Translations under genes and position numbers: made by a program
Shown: positions 55,088 through 64,000 of the stretch, piece by piece
Position numbering within the stretch: the first letter of the stretch is position 1
How the letters are laid out: each line of letters starts with the position of its first letter
From: JAPOXR01 sp965116115
GTDB lineage: Bacteria; Pseudomonadota; Alphaproteobacteria; Rhodobacterales; Rhodobacteraceae
DNA length: 64,000 bases
Assembly: GCA_965116115.1 (NCBI GenBank)
Contig: OZ220486.1
Coordinates: forward strand, 4,340,001 to 4,404,000
Direction: 5' to 3'
The notes under the pieces: model-generated
Databases searched by the model: none
Told to the model about the DNA's origin: nothing
Seen by the model: the letters and a program-made list of their open reading frames with translations, nothing else

Positions 55088-55529
55088 GGCGGGTACGAGA
55101 TGCGGAACGGGCCGCTTGCAGGAATCATCTTCAGTTCGGGACATCCGGGTTAATAGCGATGTCCCGGGATGCTCGCCGATTTGACGGAAAGGCCCGGGCC
55201 GTGCGCAGACTCGATCCTGCAGCGATGCGCCGTGTTCCGGAATTTCGGGTAACGGACGCATTTTGCCGGAACCGGCAGCTGATCTGAGCGCCTGTTCCCG
55301 CGCTCCCGGAATCCGGACGCCAGCTCCGGCGGAGCTGCCGAAGCATGTGCGCAGAATGATTTCCGGATACATTCCGGATTCTTCCCGCCGGAGAATGTCA
55401 GGCCCGCGGCACGGATGATATCGGCGAGCCCGGCACATCCAAGCCGCATGCCTGTCTGTCCCGGCCGGTGCGCGGATATTTTGGACTGACAAGGAATTTC
55501 CGTGACCGGCCGGGACGGTTTGGAAAGAT
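55088..55529. other. No supported gene
   Basis: About 440 bases between the FAD oxidoreductase and the autotransporter 2 terminator. Only overlapping arginine-rich frames. Nothing recognised. Confidence 0.4.
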
Positions 55530-55557
55530 CCCGCCCCGGCCCGGCGGCCGGAGCGGG
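55530..55557 (-). terminator. Rho-independent terminator candidate of autotransporter 2
   Basis: 12-bp GC-rich stem (CCCGCTCCGGCC with one G-T pair on the far arm) and 4-base loop just past the stop, followed on the minus strand by GATCTTTCC. Same as the hairpin after autotransporter 1. Confidence 0.55.
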
Positions 55558-55577
55558 AACGGGACTGCCGTATCAGG

Positions 55578-58370
55578 TCAGAAGCGGAAGTCGAGCGTCA
55601 GCCCGCCGCCGAACTCGGAGTTGCCGCCGCCGGCGGTCGCGTAGTACGCTTCCCCGGACAGCATCGTCCCGCCGTCGTCCGAAAGGCTCAGTTCGCCGCC
55701 GAGGCCGAGCCGGCCCCAGGTCGCCTTCGGTTCCGAAGCGAGTTTCGTTCCCGACGCCGTCATGCCGCGGTCCGACGAGAATTCGTGCTCCACATCCAGG
55801 GAGGCGTACACCGCCGCGTCCGCGGCGACCTCGCCGATCTCCGCCGTCACGCCGAGGCGGGCCTTGAGGCTTTTGCCCGAACCCGACACCTTGCCGCTGC
55901 CGGCGACACCCTCCAAGTCGCTGAACTCGTCGACCTTGACCGACGAAGAGACGAGACCGCCGCGCGGCGTCAGCGTCATTCCCTCCAGCTCCGTCCGCAT
56001 GCCGGCCTCCACGCCGAGCGCGTGCCCCGAACCGGACACATCCGATCTGGACAGGTTCCCGCTGCCGGGCATGTCATCGGACGACATCAGCTCGATGCCG
56101 CTGAACTTCGAATACGAGAACCAGCCCCTGACATACACGGCGTCCGCGCTGCCGTAGGTCACCGACGCCCCGACGCCCGTGCCCGACGCCTTAACCGTGC
56201 CGCCGTGCTTCACCGTCGCCTTGCCCCGCCGGTGATGCGCGCTCACTCCGACCGTCAGATCCTCCCCGGCGGGAAAATCAAACCCGGAAGCGACGCCCCA
56301 GCGCGTGAAGTCCCAGGCCAGCGCCCGCCCGGCCGTGCCCTCGGAAGTCGTCGAACCCGACGCCTGCCGCTCGCCTTCGCCGCCGTCGAACGCGGCCCAG
56401 GCGCTGTTGCCCCCGGACGCATCGCGGCGCAGGCGGGGCGCGGGCGCGTTCAGATCCACAAGCACCGACGGCAGAGCCTCGTAAACACGCGCCCGCGCGT
56501 GGTACTGCTTCTCTTCCGCACCGGTCGTCTTGAACTCATAGCCGACCTTCGAACCGCCCTCGTTCATGGTCTCTTTCAGAACCGACGTCCGCACGGCGCG
56601 GTAAACGCCCTTCGTCCCGCCGTCCGACTTCACCGCGACGCCCGCCGTCAGAGCCGTTTCCATGCCGGAAGCGTCGCGGATCCTGAAAGACGTCTTCGCG
56701 GTATTGCGGATATCGCCGTCGACCGTGCCGACGAGCCCATGGCCGTCCTTCACCAGGACAATGACCATGTCGCCCTCGGCGTTCGCCTTGACCGCGACGC
56801 CGGACACCGCGCTCACATGCGCCCGCGGGCCGATCACCACCGTGCCGCCCTTGACCATGTGCACCCCGGCGTATTTTTCGCCGCCGCCCGCGACCGTGCC
56901 GTGAACCTCGACCGTCTGCGCCCGCATCCCGTCCTTGAGCAAAGCCCCGTCAACATAGACGCCGTCCTGCCGGGACTTCACTTCCGCCCCTTCGTCAACC
57001 GTGACTTTGATCATCCCGTCCGCGGTCGTGAAACCGTTCATCGCGTAAATCCCGTGATCCCGGGCATCGATGACGCCGCCCTTCACATGAACCGTTATCG
57101 GTATGCTCTTGGCATCATCGCCAAGAGTCTTGGCGTAAATGCCGAAGGAGCCCGAATCGATCATGCCCGACGACTCGATCACGACGGCCCGCGGCTTCCC
57201 GTCCTTATCGTCCGAGTCCAGGGTCTTTCCCTCGTATGTCACGCGGATTCCGGCTATGCTTCCCCGCCGCCCGTCAACTTCCACGAAAATCTTCCCGCCG
57301 GAGCCGTGCTTCACCCTCGCCGTCCCGACTCCCGCATGTTTGACTCCGATTCCCGCGCTGTCGTTGAATCCGCCCTTGATGTGGATCTCGCCGTTGTTCG
57401 TGATCATCACGTCGGAGTCGCCAAAAGCTTCGAAAACCTGGAGTCCGGCCCCGCCCAGTGGAGCAGTCCGCGTACCGAGTTTCACGCCTTGGGCTGCGTC
57501 TATCGTGATATCGCCGTCTGCATGTTGACGCACCTGAACTCCCCTGCCTGCTTTTGGGCTGCCTGCTTGGGACGCGTTGGCCAGTATCTCTCCTCCGGTG
57601 ACATCTATGTCGATGGGAATCACCGAATCGGTCGCCGCGTTTTTTGAGTCCGCCAAGATACCCGCAGTAACATCCTTACTGCTTTCGGACAGATCAATGT
57701 CGGCAGCCGAGATGATATGAATGCCTTCGGCGGTCTCGCCGGTCTCACCGAGGTGGGCCACAGTGATGCCGGAACCTACTCCAGTCCCCTTGCCGACTAT
57801 CTTTCCCGCTCGGTGCTCGACTTTCGCGAGGCCTTTGCCCGCGCGTTTCAAAAATATACCGAGATCCGTTCCGGAGCCGGTGACGTAGATTTCGCCGTTG
57901 TTGATGACCGTCACAGCCTTGTCTCCGGCGGCATTCACGTCGCCGTTCGGGTTGCTGTCGTCAACCCAGATGCCGTTATCAGCAATCGGATCCGCGCTCG
58001 TGCCGATCTTCCCGTCCTTCTCCAAAGTCAGCGTCAAACCGGTCGACAGAACCAGTGAGTCGCAGTCGATAGCAGATTTGTATTGCTTGCCGTAGCTGAG
58101 ATCGGGCAAGGTGCCCGTACCAAGCTCTGTGGGAGCGGTGCCGCTTGTGGTGGAAAGCACCGACTTGCATTTCGTCTGCTGCGCAGCCGCCGGAAGCGGC
58201 ATCGCAAATCCGGCGGCGATCAGCCCGGCGCAGCAGAGGAACCGGGCGAAACGCCCGTGCCCCGGCAGGCGGGAGTCAGCCGCGCACCGAGACTGTGTGC
58301 CCCCCCCCCAAGGTGACCGGACGCCGCAGGCATCATCTGACGCACGGCGAACTGTAACAGAATATCCCAT
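55578..58370 (-). CDS. Autotransporter 2, in frame at its G10 tract (phase ON)
   Basis: About 930 residues from ATG 58370 (935 from ATG 58385). An extended N-terminus crosses the G10 run as PWGGGTQS, then a signal peptide (FARFLCCAGLIAAGFAMPLPAAAQ), a passenger with beta-helix-like repeats (INNGEIYVT, TNNGEIHIK) and a C-terminal barrel of about 270 residues ending DFRF. AAGGAA lies six bases before ATG 58370. The barrel and the last third of the passenger are nearly identical to autotransporter 1; the first half of the passenger differs. A surface adhesin-like role is likely (inference). Confidence 0.88.
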   Translation of the reverse strand: MGYSVTVRRASDDACGVRSPWGGGTQSRCAADSRLPGHGRFARFLCCAGLIAAGFAMPLPAAAQQTKCKSVLSTTSGTAPTELGTGTLPDLSYGKQYKSAIDCDSLVLSTGLTLTLEKDGKIGTSADPIADNGIWVDDSNPNGDVNAAGDKAVTVINNGEIYVTGSGTDLGIFLKRAGKGLAKVEHRAGKIVGKGTGVGSGITVAHLGETGETAEGIHIISAADIDLSESSKDVTAGILADSKNAATDSVIPIDIDVTGGEILANASQAGSPKAGRGVQVRQHADGDITIDAAQGVKLGTRTAPLGGAGLQVFEAFGDSDVMITNNGEIHIKGGFNDSAGIGVKHAGVGTARVKHGSGGKIFVEVDGRRGSIAGIRVTYEGKTLDSDDKDGKPRAVVIESSGMIDSGSFGIYAKTLGDDAKSIPITVHVKGGVIDARDHGIYAMNGFTTADGMIKVTVDEGAEVKSRQDGVYVDGALLKDGMRAQTVEVHGTVAGGGEKYAGVHMVKGGTVVIGPRAHVSAVSGVAVKANAEGDMVIVLVKDGHGLVGTVDGDIRNTAKTSFRIRDASGMETALTAGVAVKSDGGTKGVYRAVRTSVLKETMNEGGSKVGYEFKTTGAEEKQYHARARVYEALPSVLVDLNAPAPRLRRDASGGNSAWAAFDGGEGERQASGSTTSEGTAGRALAWDFTRWGVASGFDFPAGEDLTVGVSAHHRRGKATVKHGGTVKASGTGVGASVTYGSADAVYVRGWFSYSKFSGIELMSSDDMPGSGNLSRSDVSGSGHALGVEAGMRTELEGMTLTPRGGLVSSSVKVDEFSDLEGVAGSGKVSGSGKSLKARLGVTAEIGEVAADAAVYASLDVEHEFSSDRGMTASGTKLASEPKATWGRLGLGGELSLSDDGGTMLSGEAYYATAGGGNSEFGGGLTLDFRF
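58300..58309 (-). repeat. G10 homopolymer (C10 on the plus strand), contingency-locus candidate
   Basis: Ten G about 20 codons after the ATG at 58370 and before the signal-peptide core. Codons read TGG GGG GGG GGC, so the frame is open at this length; loss or gain of one base would stop translation early. Confidence 0.85.
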
Positions 58371-58385
58371 TTTCTTTTCCTTCAT

Positions 58386-59281
58386 TCACATGTCTTCAGA
58401 CATGCGGACTCCGACCGGCGCCCGGACGAATATCGGCAGGTCTGTTCCACGCTCCGCGATATCAAAGTCCGCGCAGTATGCAAACCTGAAGCCGCGGATC
58501 TGCAGCAGAAATCAATTCGGTGTTGCATTCAAGCCACACCGCCGGGCGCAACATCCACGCATTCATCCACCGCGGCAGGTCAGGCAGGTCGGCGCGGCAG
58601 CCCGGCTCAGAAACCCGCTTTCCATGAGCCTGTCCCTCCGGCCCCGGGGAACCGCGCGTCTTTCACCAGCCCGGCGAAGACCGCCGGAAACACAACGCCG
58701 ACCGGGCGGCGGCATGCCCAAGAATTTTCTCCGCCGCGGCATGCCGGTGCCCGGCATTCTTTGCCCCGCGCTTGAATAGACCGGCAAAACCATGCCAACC
58801 CGTCCTCATTCGCAATTTGATTTGATTTTTATGGACTCGGCGGTATTTTCGTCCTTCAGGTGCGCGGTATGGCTTCCGTGCCGCGGCGGATGTCCGGAAG
58901 GCAGTGACGGGTGACGGAAATGCGGACGAAAACCACCGGAGGCTGGCGGCAGAACGGCGCACGGAGACAGCGGCGAACCGGAACAGTCCACGGTTGCGGC
59001 AGGACTAAGCGCGGAACTGACACCGCCGAGAAGTGTCCCAGTACAGAAACGGTCTTCGGCGATCTGCTAAGCGGCGGCGGTTGGATGAGGACAAGGCGGT
59101 CGCGACGCTGTAATTCAGGCGCCGCGGCTCCGGCCCGCTGGAGCAGTATGCGAAGAACCGGCTGCGGATTGCCGTCAGCAGCCGCAGCGCCGCCGGTACT
59201 CGGCAGTTTGGCGTGCCGGCCGGAGATTGCCGAGTTCAAAAGCATCACCGCTGACAACCCGCGCCTTAAACTGTCAGCCGG
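58386..59281. other. Upstream region of autotransporter 2; no gene
   Basis: About 900 bases without a supported gene. Blocks near 58525 and 58646 match the region upstream of autotransporter 1. An AT-rich patch near 58812-58835 could hold promoter elements. Frames between 58850 and 59280 on both strands resemble no family. Confidence 0.4.
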
Positions 59282-60364
59282 GTGAGAGCCGGAGTGGCGG
59301 TTCGGACAAAGGATACGGCGGCTCTAGAGGCTCTGCGGCGCGCTTGCGAACGGAGCCTCGAACAGTGGCCGGCTGCCCGGGCGGCCCTGCTTTACGGCAG
59401 CCGGGCGCGCGGCGACTGCCGCCCGGGCAGCGACTGGGACGTGATACTGCTGACGAACGGCGCCGGATATGACGATATGCCAGACAGCCTGCCACTGCGG
59501 GAATATGCTGCCGGGAGGGAAACCGAAGTCAATGTCTGCGTCTACAACGCGGGACGGATGCGCCGACGGGCGGCGCTGATCGGCAGCTTCGACCGCAGCG
59601 TTGCCCGTGACGGCGTGCTGCTGGCGGGCGACTGGACGCGCCCGGAATTGGATAAAGAGACCCGAATGGATATCGATGGCTGGAGACGGCACATGTTCCG
59701 CGCGACGGTCGACGCGGCAAACGCGGGTGACTGCTACATCAGGGCGCTGAGAGAGTCCATACTCCTGAATGCCTTCGAAGAGTATGTCGGATTCATTGCG
59801 GACAGCGCCGCCGCCGCCGAACGTCTGGCCAAGGCGGCGCTCATGCGCCGGAACATCACGCCCAGGACTGTGCACGATGTCGCGGCGCTGGCCGATCAGC
59901 TGCGGACGGAGCGGCCGGGCGATGCCGAAACCGTCGCCTTGGCGGAGAAGCTGCATCGGCTGAACGGCGACACTAAGACGCTTCATGTCGCAATCTATCA
60001 CGGCGATGTCGACGCAGGCGACGGAGTCCGGGCGGTGCGGCGGATCGGCGCCGTGCTTGATCTCTTGGCCGACGAGTTGACAACGGCGCTCGCGGGCGGC
60101 GGAGATTCCCGCCTTTCCGAACCGGCGGAGGATCTCGCCAAGACCGCGCTGGAGAGGGGCTGTCGGCAGGCAAACAGATCTTGGGCGGCACCGGACCGGG
60201 CGAAGCCCGCCGGCGACGTGTCGTCGGGATGGCGGGCGGACGTCTTCAAGATGGACGGGATGGCGGGCGAACTGCGCAGGCACTGGGAAGGCTTCACTGA
60301 ACGCATGCGGGCACTGCGGCCGGCGACGCGGGAGCCGGATGACAACGATCCATTGCCTTCCTGA
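59282..60364 (+). CDS. Nucleotidyltransferase-HEPN fusion protein
   Basis: 360 residues. A minimal nucleotidyltransferase domain (LLYGSRARGDCRPGSDWDVI, Gly-Ser at 39-40, Asp51 and Asp53) is followed by a HEPN domain: helix ADSAAAAERLAKAALMRR, then Arg190-Asn191 and His198 in RNITPRTVHDVAAL. Separate MNT and HEPN genes form toxin-antitoxin pairs in which the transferase adenylylates and silences the HEPN RNase (established for MntA-HepT); fused forms also occur in antibiotic-modifying enzymes. About 120 residues after the HEPN part match nothing I know. The GTG start at 59282 has no strong ribosome-binding site and a GTG four codons in is possible. Confidence 0.75.
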   Translation: MRAGVAVRTKDTAALEALRRACERSLEQWPAARAALLYGSRARGDCRPGSDWDVILLTNGAGYDDMPDSLPLREYAAGRETEVNVCVYNAGRMRRRAALIGSFDRSVARDGVLLAGDWTRPELDKETRMDIDGWRRHMFRATVDAANAGDCYIRALRESILLNAFEEYVGFIADSAAAAERLAKAALMRRNITPRTVHDVAALADQLRTERPGDAETVALAEKLHRLNGDTKTLHVAIYHGDVDAGDGVRAVRRIGAVLDLLADELTTALAGGGDSRLSEPAEDLAKTALERGCRQANRSWAAPDRAKPAGDVSSGWRADVFKMDGMAGELRRHWEGFTERMRALRPATREPDDNDPLPS

Positions 60365-60887
60365 CCAGCGGGAGTTCCGTAAAAGGAGCTGTTTCCCGGG
60401 ATGTCGTTCCGCCTTTGCGATTTGTTTTTCCGCTCGCGGCTCGATGTTTCTGGATCGGGATTTTGATTTCCGCCTCTTCTGCCGGTGTGCGCTGAGCCGG
60501 AAAATTTCATTCGGAACTCCGCAGCGGAAGCGGCCCGCAGCCCGGGGCGGATATATTTGGAGCGGTGAAATCGGCGTGTCTTTTCAGGATGATCCGCAGA
60601 ACCGCTCCGGCGTTGCCGGGCCCGCGGACGTGCCGGGGCCTGGTGCTTCCGGCAGGACGGATCCGGAAAATCACGCCGAGCGGGGAAACTGCCCGTCCAT
60701 AGGCGCGGGAGCAGGACGCGGGCCGGCTGCGTCTCCCGGCAGTCGCCCTGCTTGCTCACATCGAGATTGACAATGGCTCGGCGGACGGTTCATATCGCAC
60801 GGCACGCCGAGGCCGAATGCGGCCAGGATCAACCTCGCCCGAACTGTTCACGGCGGTCTCCGGCGACATGCGCGGACAAAACGGAAC
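60365..60887. other. No supported gene
   Basis: About 520 bases. No coding frame of quality and no clear hairpin with T-run. Confidence 0.4.
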
Positions 60888-61823
60888 ATGGATAAAATCA
60901 CCGCGCCGAAAGGCGTTTACGCGGCTGTGGCCACACCGGTTGACAGCGGACTGCGCCCGGACCGCGCCCGCTATCTGGACCACTGCCGCTGGCTTCTGGA
61001 CAACGGATGCAGCGGACTGGCGCCGCTCGGCACGACCGGCGAGGCGGCTTCGCTGGGCCTTGCCGTTAAAACAGAACTCATCGACGTTCTGCACGGCAGC
61101 GGGCTGCCGATGGACCGGATGATCATCGGAACCGGGTCGACGTCAATCGATGACACCGTCACCTTGTCTGAAACAGCGCTGGAGGCCGGGACAGCCGGTC
61201 TGCTGATGCTTCCGCCGTTTTACTACAGCGACCCGTCCGAGGACGGACTGTTCCGGTATTTCGTATCCATCGCCGACCGGCTGTCTCACCGTCGTCCGCA
61301 GATTTTCCTGTATCACATTCCGATGTACACGGGCGTTGCCGTCACCACACGGCTCACCGCCCGGCTGAGAGCGGCGTTTCCCGGCATCTTCGTCGGTCTC
61401 AAGGACAGCGGCGGCGATTTCGCCTGCACGCTGAAATTCCTGAAGGCATTTCCGGGATTCGCCGCGTTTTCCGGAACGGAAGTCTTCGCGATGCGGAATC
61501 TCATCGCAGGCGGATGGGGCTGCATTTCCGCCACCGCCAACTTCACCGCGCCCGCGGTCGCCCGCCGCATCAGCGGAACTTCGGGAGACGCGGCGGCGCT
61601 GGACAGGACAATCGAGGAACTGAGAAACCGGGTGTCGGCGAAAGGAACGGTCAGCGGCACCAAGGCCTATCTCGCGCTTCACAAAAACGACCCGGAATGG
61701 CGGCGGACATTGCCGCCGAACACCGCGGCTGTCGACGGAATTCTGCCGCTGCCGGAACTGTTTGACCGTCTCCAGCCGATTGATGAGCTCCGCAAACTGT
61801 ACGGCGATGCGATCATTCACTGA
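60888..61823 (+). CDS. Dihydrodipicolinate synthase-family lyase/synthase
   Basis: 311 residues of the DapA/NanA fold. LAPLGTTGEAASLGL, FLYHIPMYTGVAV with the Tyr and FVGLKDSGGDF with the Schiff-base Lys are present. It is clearly diverged from the dapA at 49.4 kb, so it likely handles another 2-oxo acid (for example N-acetylneuraminate or a keto-deoxy sugar acid). It ends 7 bases inside the convergent aminotransferase gene. Confidence 0.85.
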   Translation: MDKITAPKGVYAAVATPVDSGLRPDRARYLDHCRWLLDNGCSGLAPLGTTGEAASLGLAVKTELIDVLHGSGLPMDRMIIGTGSTSIDDTVTLSETALEAGTAGLLMLPPFYYSDPSEDGLFRYFVSIADRLSHRRPQIFLYHIPMYTGVAVTTRLTARLRAAFPGIFVGLKDSGGDFACTLKFLKAFPGFAAFSGTEVFAMRNLIAGGWGCISATANFTAPAVARRISGTSGDAAALDRTIEELRNRVSAKGTVSGTKAYLALHKNDPEWRRTLPPNTAAVDGILPLPELFDRLQPIDELRKLYGDAIIH

Positions 61824-63025
61824 AGCGCGCCGACAGCTGCGTGAATCCGCCGGCAGGTTTCTTCAAGCGTCTCTTCTGAAACGGCAAAACTCAGCCGGAA
61901 ATATCCTTCGCCGCCGAATTCCGAGCCGGGAACGGCCGACACGCGGGCATGGCGCAGCAGAAACTCGCAGAAATCGGCGTCATTCTTCAGAACACCGCCG
62001 CCGGGGGCTGATCTGCCGAAAAGGCCCGCACAGGACACGAACGCGTAAAAAGCGCCCTGCGGCGGATCGCATCGCAATCCGCGGATACCGGCGAGTCTCT
62101 CCATAAGAAAATCGCGCCGCCTCTGGTAAGCGGCGACGCAGCCGGATACGAATTTCCGGGACTGCTCCCCTTGAGTCAGCGCGGCCAGCGCCGCTTCCTG
62201 GCCGATTGACGAGGCGTTTGTCGTCGACTGGCTCTGCAGTTTGATCATCGCGGAGATCAAATCACGCGGGCCCGCCGCATAGCCGATGCGCCAGCCGGTC
62301 ATGGCATGTGATTTCGAAACGCCGTTGACTGTCAGAATCCGGCCGCTAAGATCGGGTGCGATTTCAGCCATCGTGGCGAATTCCGCGCCGTCAAACACGA
62401 TTTTCTCGTAAATGTCGTCGGACAGCGCCGCGGCCTGCGGGAAAGGTCTCAACGCATCCGCCAGATCTCTCAGCTCACCGGCGGAATAGACGGCTCCGGT
62501 CGGATTGCACGGAGAGTTCAGAATAACCCAGCGCGTACGGTCGCTGAGCGCGGCCGCCAGCCGCGGCGCCGTCAGCTTGAATCCTGTCTCTCTGCCGCAG
62601 GGGACAATCACCGGCCGCGCGCCGGCGATGGCCGCCATGTCCGGATAGCTCACCCAGGACGGAGCCGGAATGACCACCTCGTCTCCTGTCTCGACTGTCG
62701 CCATAAGCGCGTTGAAAATCAACTGTTTGGCTCCGGTCCCGATGATGATCTGATCCATTGCGCATTCGATGCCGTTCTCTGTGCGGAACTTTTCGGCGGC
62801 GGCGCGGCGCAGGGCAGGCGTTCCGGCGACATCCGTGTAGCGCGTTTTTCCCTCTTTGACGGCGCGGCGCGCAGCGTCGGCGATGAATTCGGGCGTGCCG
62901 AAATCCGGCTCGCCGACATTGAGTTTCAGGATCCGCTCCCCGTGCGCTTCCTTTTTGGCCGTAATGCGGGCGATCCGCGCCGTTCCGGACTCCCGCGCCC
63001 GGTCGATTCTTCCGGCGATGCGCAT
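61817..63025 (-). CDS. Pyridoxal-phosphate aminotransferase, AspC/AatA type (class I-beta)
   Basis: 402 residues. LNVGEPDFGTPEFIADAA, RYTDVAGTPALRRAAAEKF, NSPCNPTGAVYS and VNGVSKSHAMTGWRIGYAAG with the PLP lysine are the pattern of alphaproteobacterial aspartate aminotransferases, some of which also use prephenate. It is a different subclass from the enzyme at 46.2 kb. Convergent with the DapA-family gene, overlapping by seven bases. Confidence 0.92.
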   Translation of the reverse strand: MRIAGRIDRARESGTARIARITAKKEAHGERILKLNVGEPDFGTPEFIADAARRAVKEGKTRYTDVAGTPALRRAAAEKFRTENGIECAMDQIIIGTGAKQLIFNALMATVETGDEVVIPAPSWVSYPDMAAIAGARPVIVPCGRETGFKLTAPRLAAALSDRTRWVILNSPCNPTGAVYSAGELRDLADALRPFPQAAALSDDIYEKIVFDGAEFATMAEIAPDLSGRILTVNGVSKSHAMTGWRIGYAAGPRDLISAMIKLQSQSTTNASSIGQEAALAALTQGEQSRKFVSGCVAAYQRRRDFLMERLAGIRGLRCDPPQGAFYAFVSCAGLFGRSAPGGGVLKNDADFCEFLLRHARVSAVPGSEFGGEGYFRLSFAVSEETLEETCRRIHAAVGALQ

Positions 63026-63300
63026 GTTTTGACACTCCGTTATCCTGATCCGGTCCGGATATACATGCAGTCCGGCACAGGCGCCCCAATTTCTTGTCGA
63101 AACCGCCGATGAAGCGGGCGGGAGCGTTTCCCGGCCGGGACAGGGCCCGCTCGCCGGTTTCAGCGCAGGTCCGGCAGGCGAAGCTTTTGCCGTTCCGCAT
63201 ATTCGAACAGCGGCAGGGCGGCTGTTTCCCGGACGCGGAGCGTCTGATTCGGCGAGCCGCCTCGCTATGCGCGATTTGACACGGGCCTGTCTCCGGACAG
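63026..63300. other. Intergenic, nothing seen
   Basis: About 275 bases between two minus-strand genes. No coding frame or repeat recognised. Confidence 0.4.
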
Positions 63301-64000
63301 TCAGCTCGCCAAGGAACCGGGCGGCTTGATCCTGAAAATCAGGTAGCGGTTGTAGCGGCGGAACATCTCGGCGTTTCTGGAATCTCCGAACAAACGCCGC
63401 TCCAGCCGCGCCCGCCGACGCCTGCTGACCGCCGCGCGCAGCGCGAGTTTAATCATCTTCCGCCTGAAAGGATAGACGACGGCCAGATCCCGGTCTGCCC
63501 GATTCAGCGCCGCGCCCAGCATGTTGTAAAGGTTCTGTTCAAGGTCGACGGAAGGGGCGACCGCGTCGGTGATATCTTCCTCATGAAGCGTTTCAAAACC
63601 GCCGGCGGCCAGCGCTTTGCGGAATTCCTCCAGCGAATGTCCTCCTCCGACGATCCCGACATCTTCAAATTCTTCGTAGAATCTGCCGGTCCTGAAACAG
63701 TCGGAAATCACGATCTCGCCGTCCTGAGCCAGAAGATTCCCGGCATTGGCCAACGCCGCGGCAACCGGAATGTACTGCAGGCTCTCGGAGAAGAGGCACA
63801 GGTCAAAGCGCGGTTCGGCGCGGAAATCCTCAAAACGCGTCATATGAACAGGCACCGCCGGACCGGCGTTGGCCCGGCAGCGGGCAGCCAGAACGTCGCT
63901 CGGGACGACGATTTCGACATCATGGCCGGCCTTCGCCAAGTCCTTGGCGAATTCTCCGCAGCCGCCGCCGATATCAAGAATTCTCAGCCGGCCTGCCGGA
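63301..64000 (-). CDS. Class I SAM-dependent methyltransferase (N-terminus cut by window edge)
   Basis: At least 232 residues in the window; the frame runs off the right edge. RLRILDIGGGCGEFAKDLAK near the edge is the SAM-binding motif I, so little more than the first strand is missing. FDLCLFSESLQYIPV and EIVISDCFR follow as motifs in the Rossmann core, and the tail is very basic (RRRRARLERRLFG). The acceptor is unknown; the pattern is like small-molecule or lipid methyltransferases of the UbiE/BioC class. An apparent TTG start at 63939 is inside the domain and is wrong. Confidence 0.75.
   Translation of the reverse strand, partial: PAGRLRILDIGGGCGEFAKDLAKAGHDVEIVVPSDVLAARCRANAGPAVPVHMTRFEDFRAEPRFDLCLFSESLQYIPVAAALANAGNLLAQDGEIVISDCFRTGRFYEEFEDVGIVGGGHSLEEFRKALAAGGFETLHEEDITDAVAPSVDLEQNLYNMLGAALNRADRDLAVVYPFRRKMIKLALRAAVSRRRRARLERRLFGDSRNAEMFRRYNRYLIFRIKPPGSLAS

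Noticed and set aside
60339..60770. A 143-codon plus-strand frame after the HEPN fusion
   Set aside because: Overlaps the end of a real gene, no ribosome-binding site or domain, and matched by an equally long frame on the other strand.

Overview
This window is from a high-GC alphaproteobacterium. Several gene groupings typical of that class are present: murA, DUF2948, hisD, UPF0262 and a low-molecular-weight phosphatase in one run; pyrG next to secG; purA with a DUF2842 gene; a PhaR repressor; an NDUFS4-like complex I subunit beside a tRNA gene; and smpB, dapA and a soluble lytic transglycosylase together. The species cannot be named from the sequence. About a quarter of the window is non-coding or decayed and the middle third is full of insertion sequences, which suggests a lineage with relaxed genome maintenance, perhaps host-associated (inference).

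Layout: 0-6 kb holds the start of a Gfo/Idh/MocA oxidoreductase, an alpha/beta hydrolase, a decayed stretch with a methyltransferase-like N-terminal fragment, and a large SWIM/SNF2 helicase. 6.8-9.5 kb holds autotransporter 1. 10.3-12.5 kb holds a sugar-acid pair (DenD-like dehydrogenase, FAH-family enzyme). 12.6-25.8 kb is mostly housekeeping: thiN, pyrG, secG, an Rpn-family nuclease gene, an M48 lipoprotein, purA-DUF2842-TerB, phaR, and the murA-to-phosphatase operon. 26.4-41.4 kb is an accessory zone: a two-gene AbiEii-type toxin-antitoxin unit, a deleted IS110 split by an IS1595 element, a second Rpn gene, a DMT transporter whose stop codon lies in a transposon end, a short element carrying an IS5-family IS, an ISNCY element split by an intact IS110, an MFS exporter, an alcohol dehydrogenase, tRNA-Arg(TCT), the NDUFS4-like gene, and ISAs1 and IS5 remnants. 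41.5-55 kb returns to core genes: an ADP-ribosylglycohydrolase homologue, sirtuin, pckA, a YhhQ-type transporter, an aminotransferase, GNAT, sseA, smpB, dapA, slt, a second DMT transporter, mnmD and a divergent FAD oxidoreductase. 55.6-58.4 kb holds autotransporter 2, a close paralogue of the first. 59-64 kb has a nucleotidyltransferase-HEPN fusion, a second DapA-family enzyme, a class I aminotransferase and the end of a methyltransferase.

The strongest biological signal is a pair of autotransporter genes, each with a run of exactly ten G just after the start codon and before the signal peptide. At ten G, copy 2 (58.4 kb) reads in frame and copy 1 (9.5 kb) does not; copy 1 would need nine or twelve. 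This is the layout of phase-variable surface proteins switched by slipped-strand mispairing. The second theme is defence and mobility: two Rpn nuclease genes, each with an internal start carrying a ribosome-binding site and in-frame tandem repeats, an AbiEii unit with an unfamiliar partner, a nucleotidyltransferase-HEPN fusion, and an IS110 whose upstream region folds into strong hairpins and is a candidate bridge RNA.
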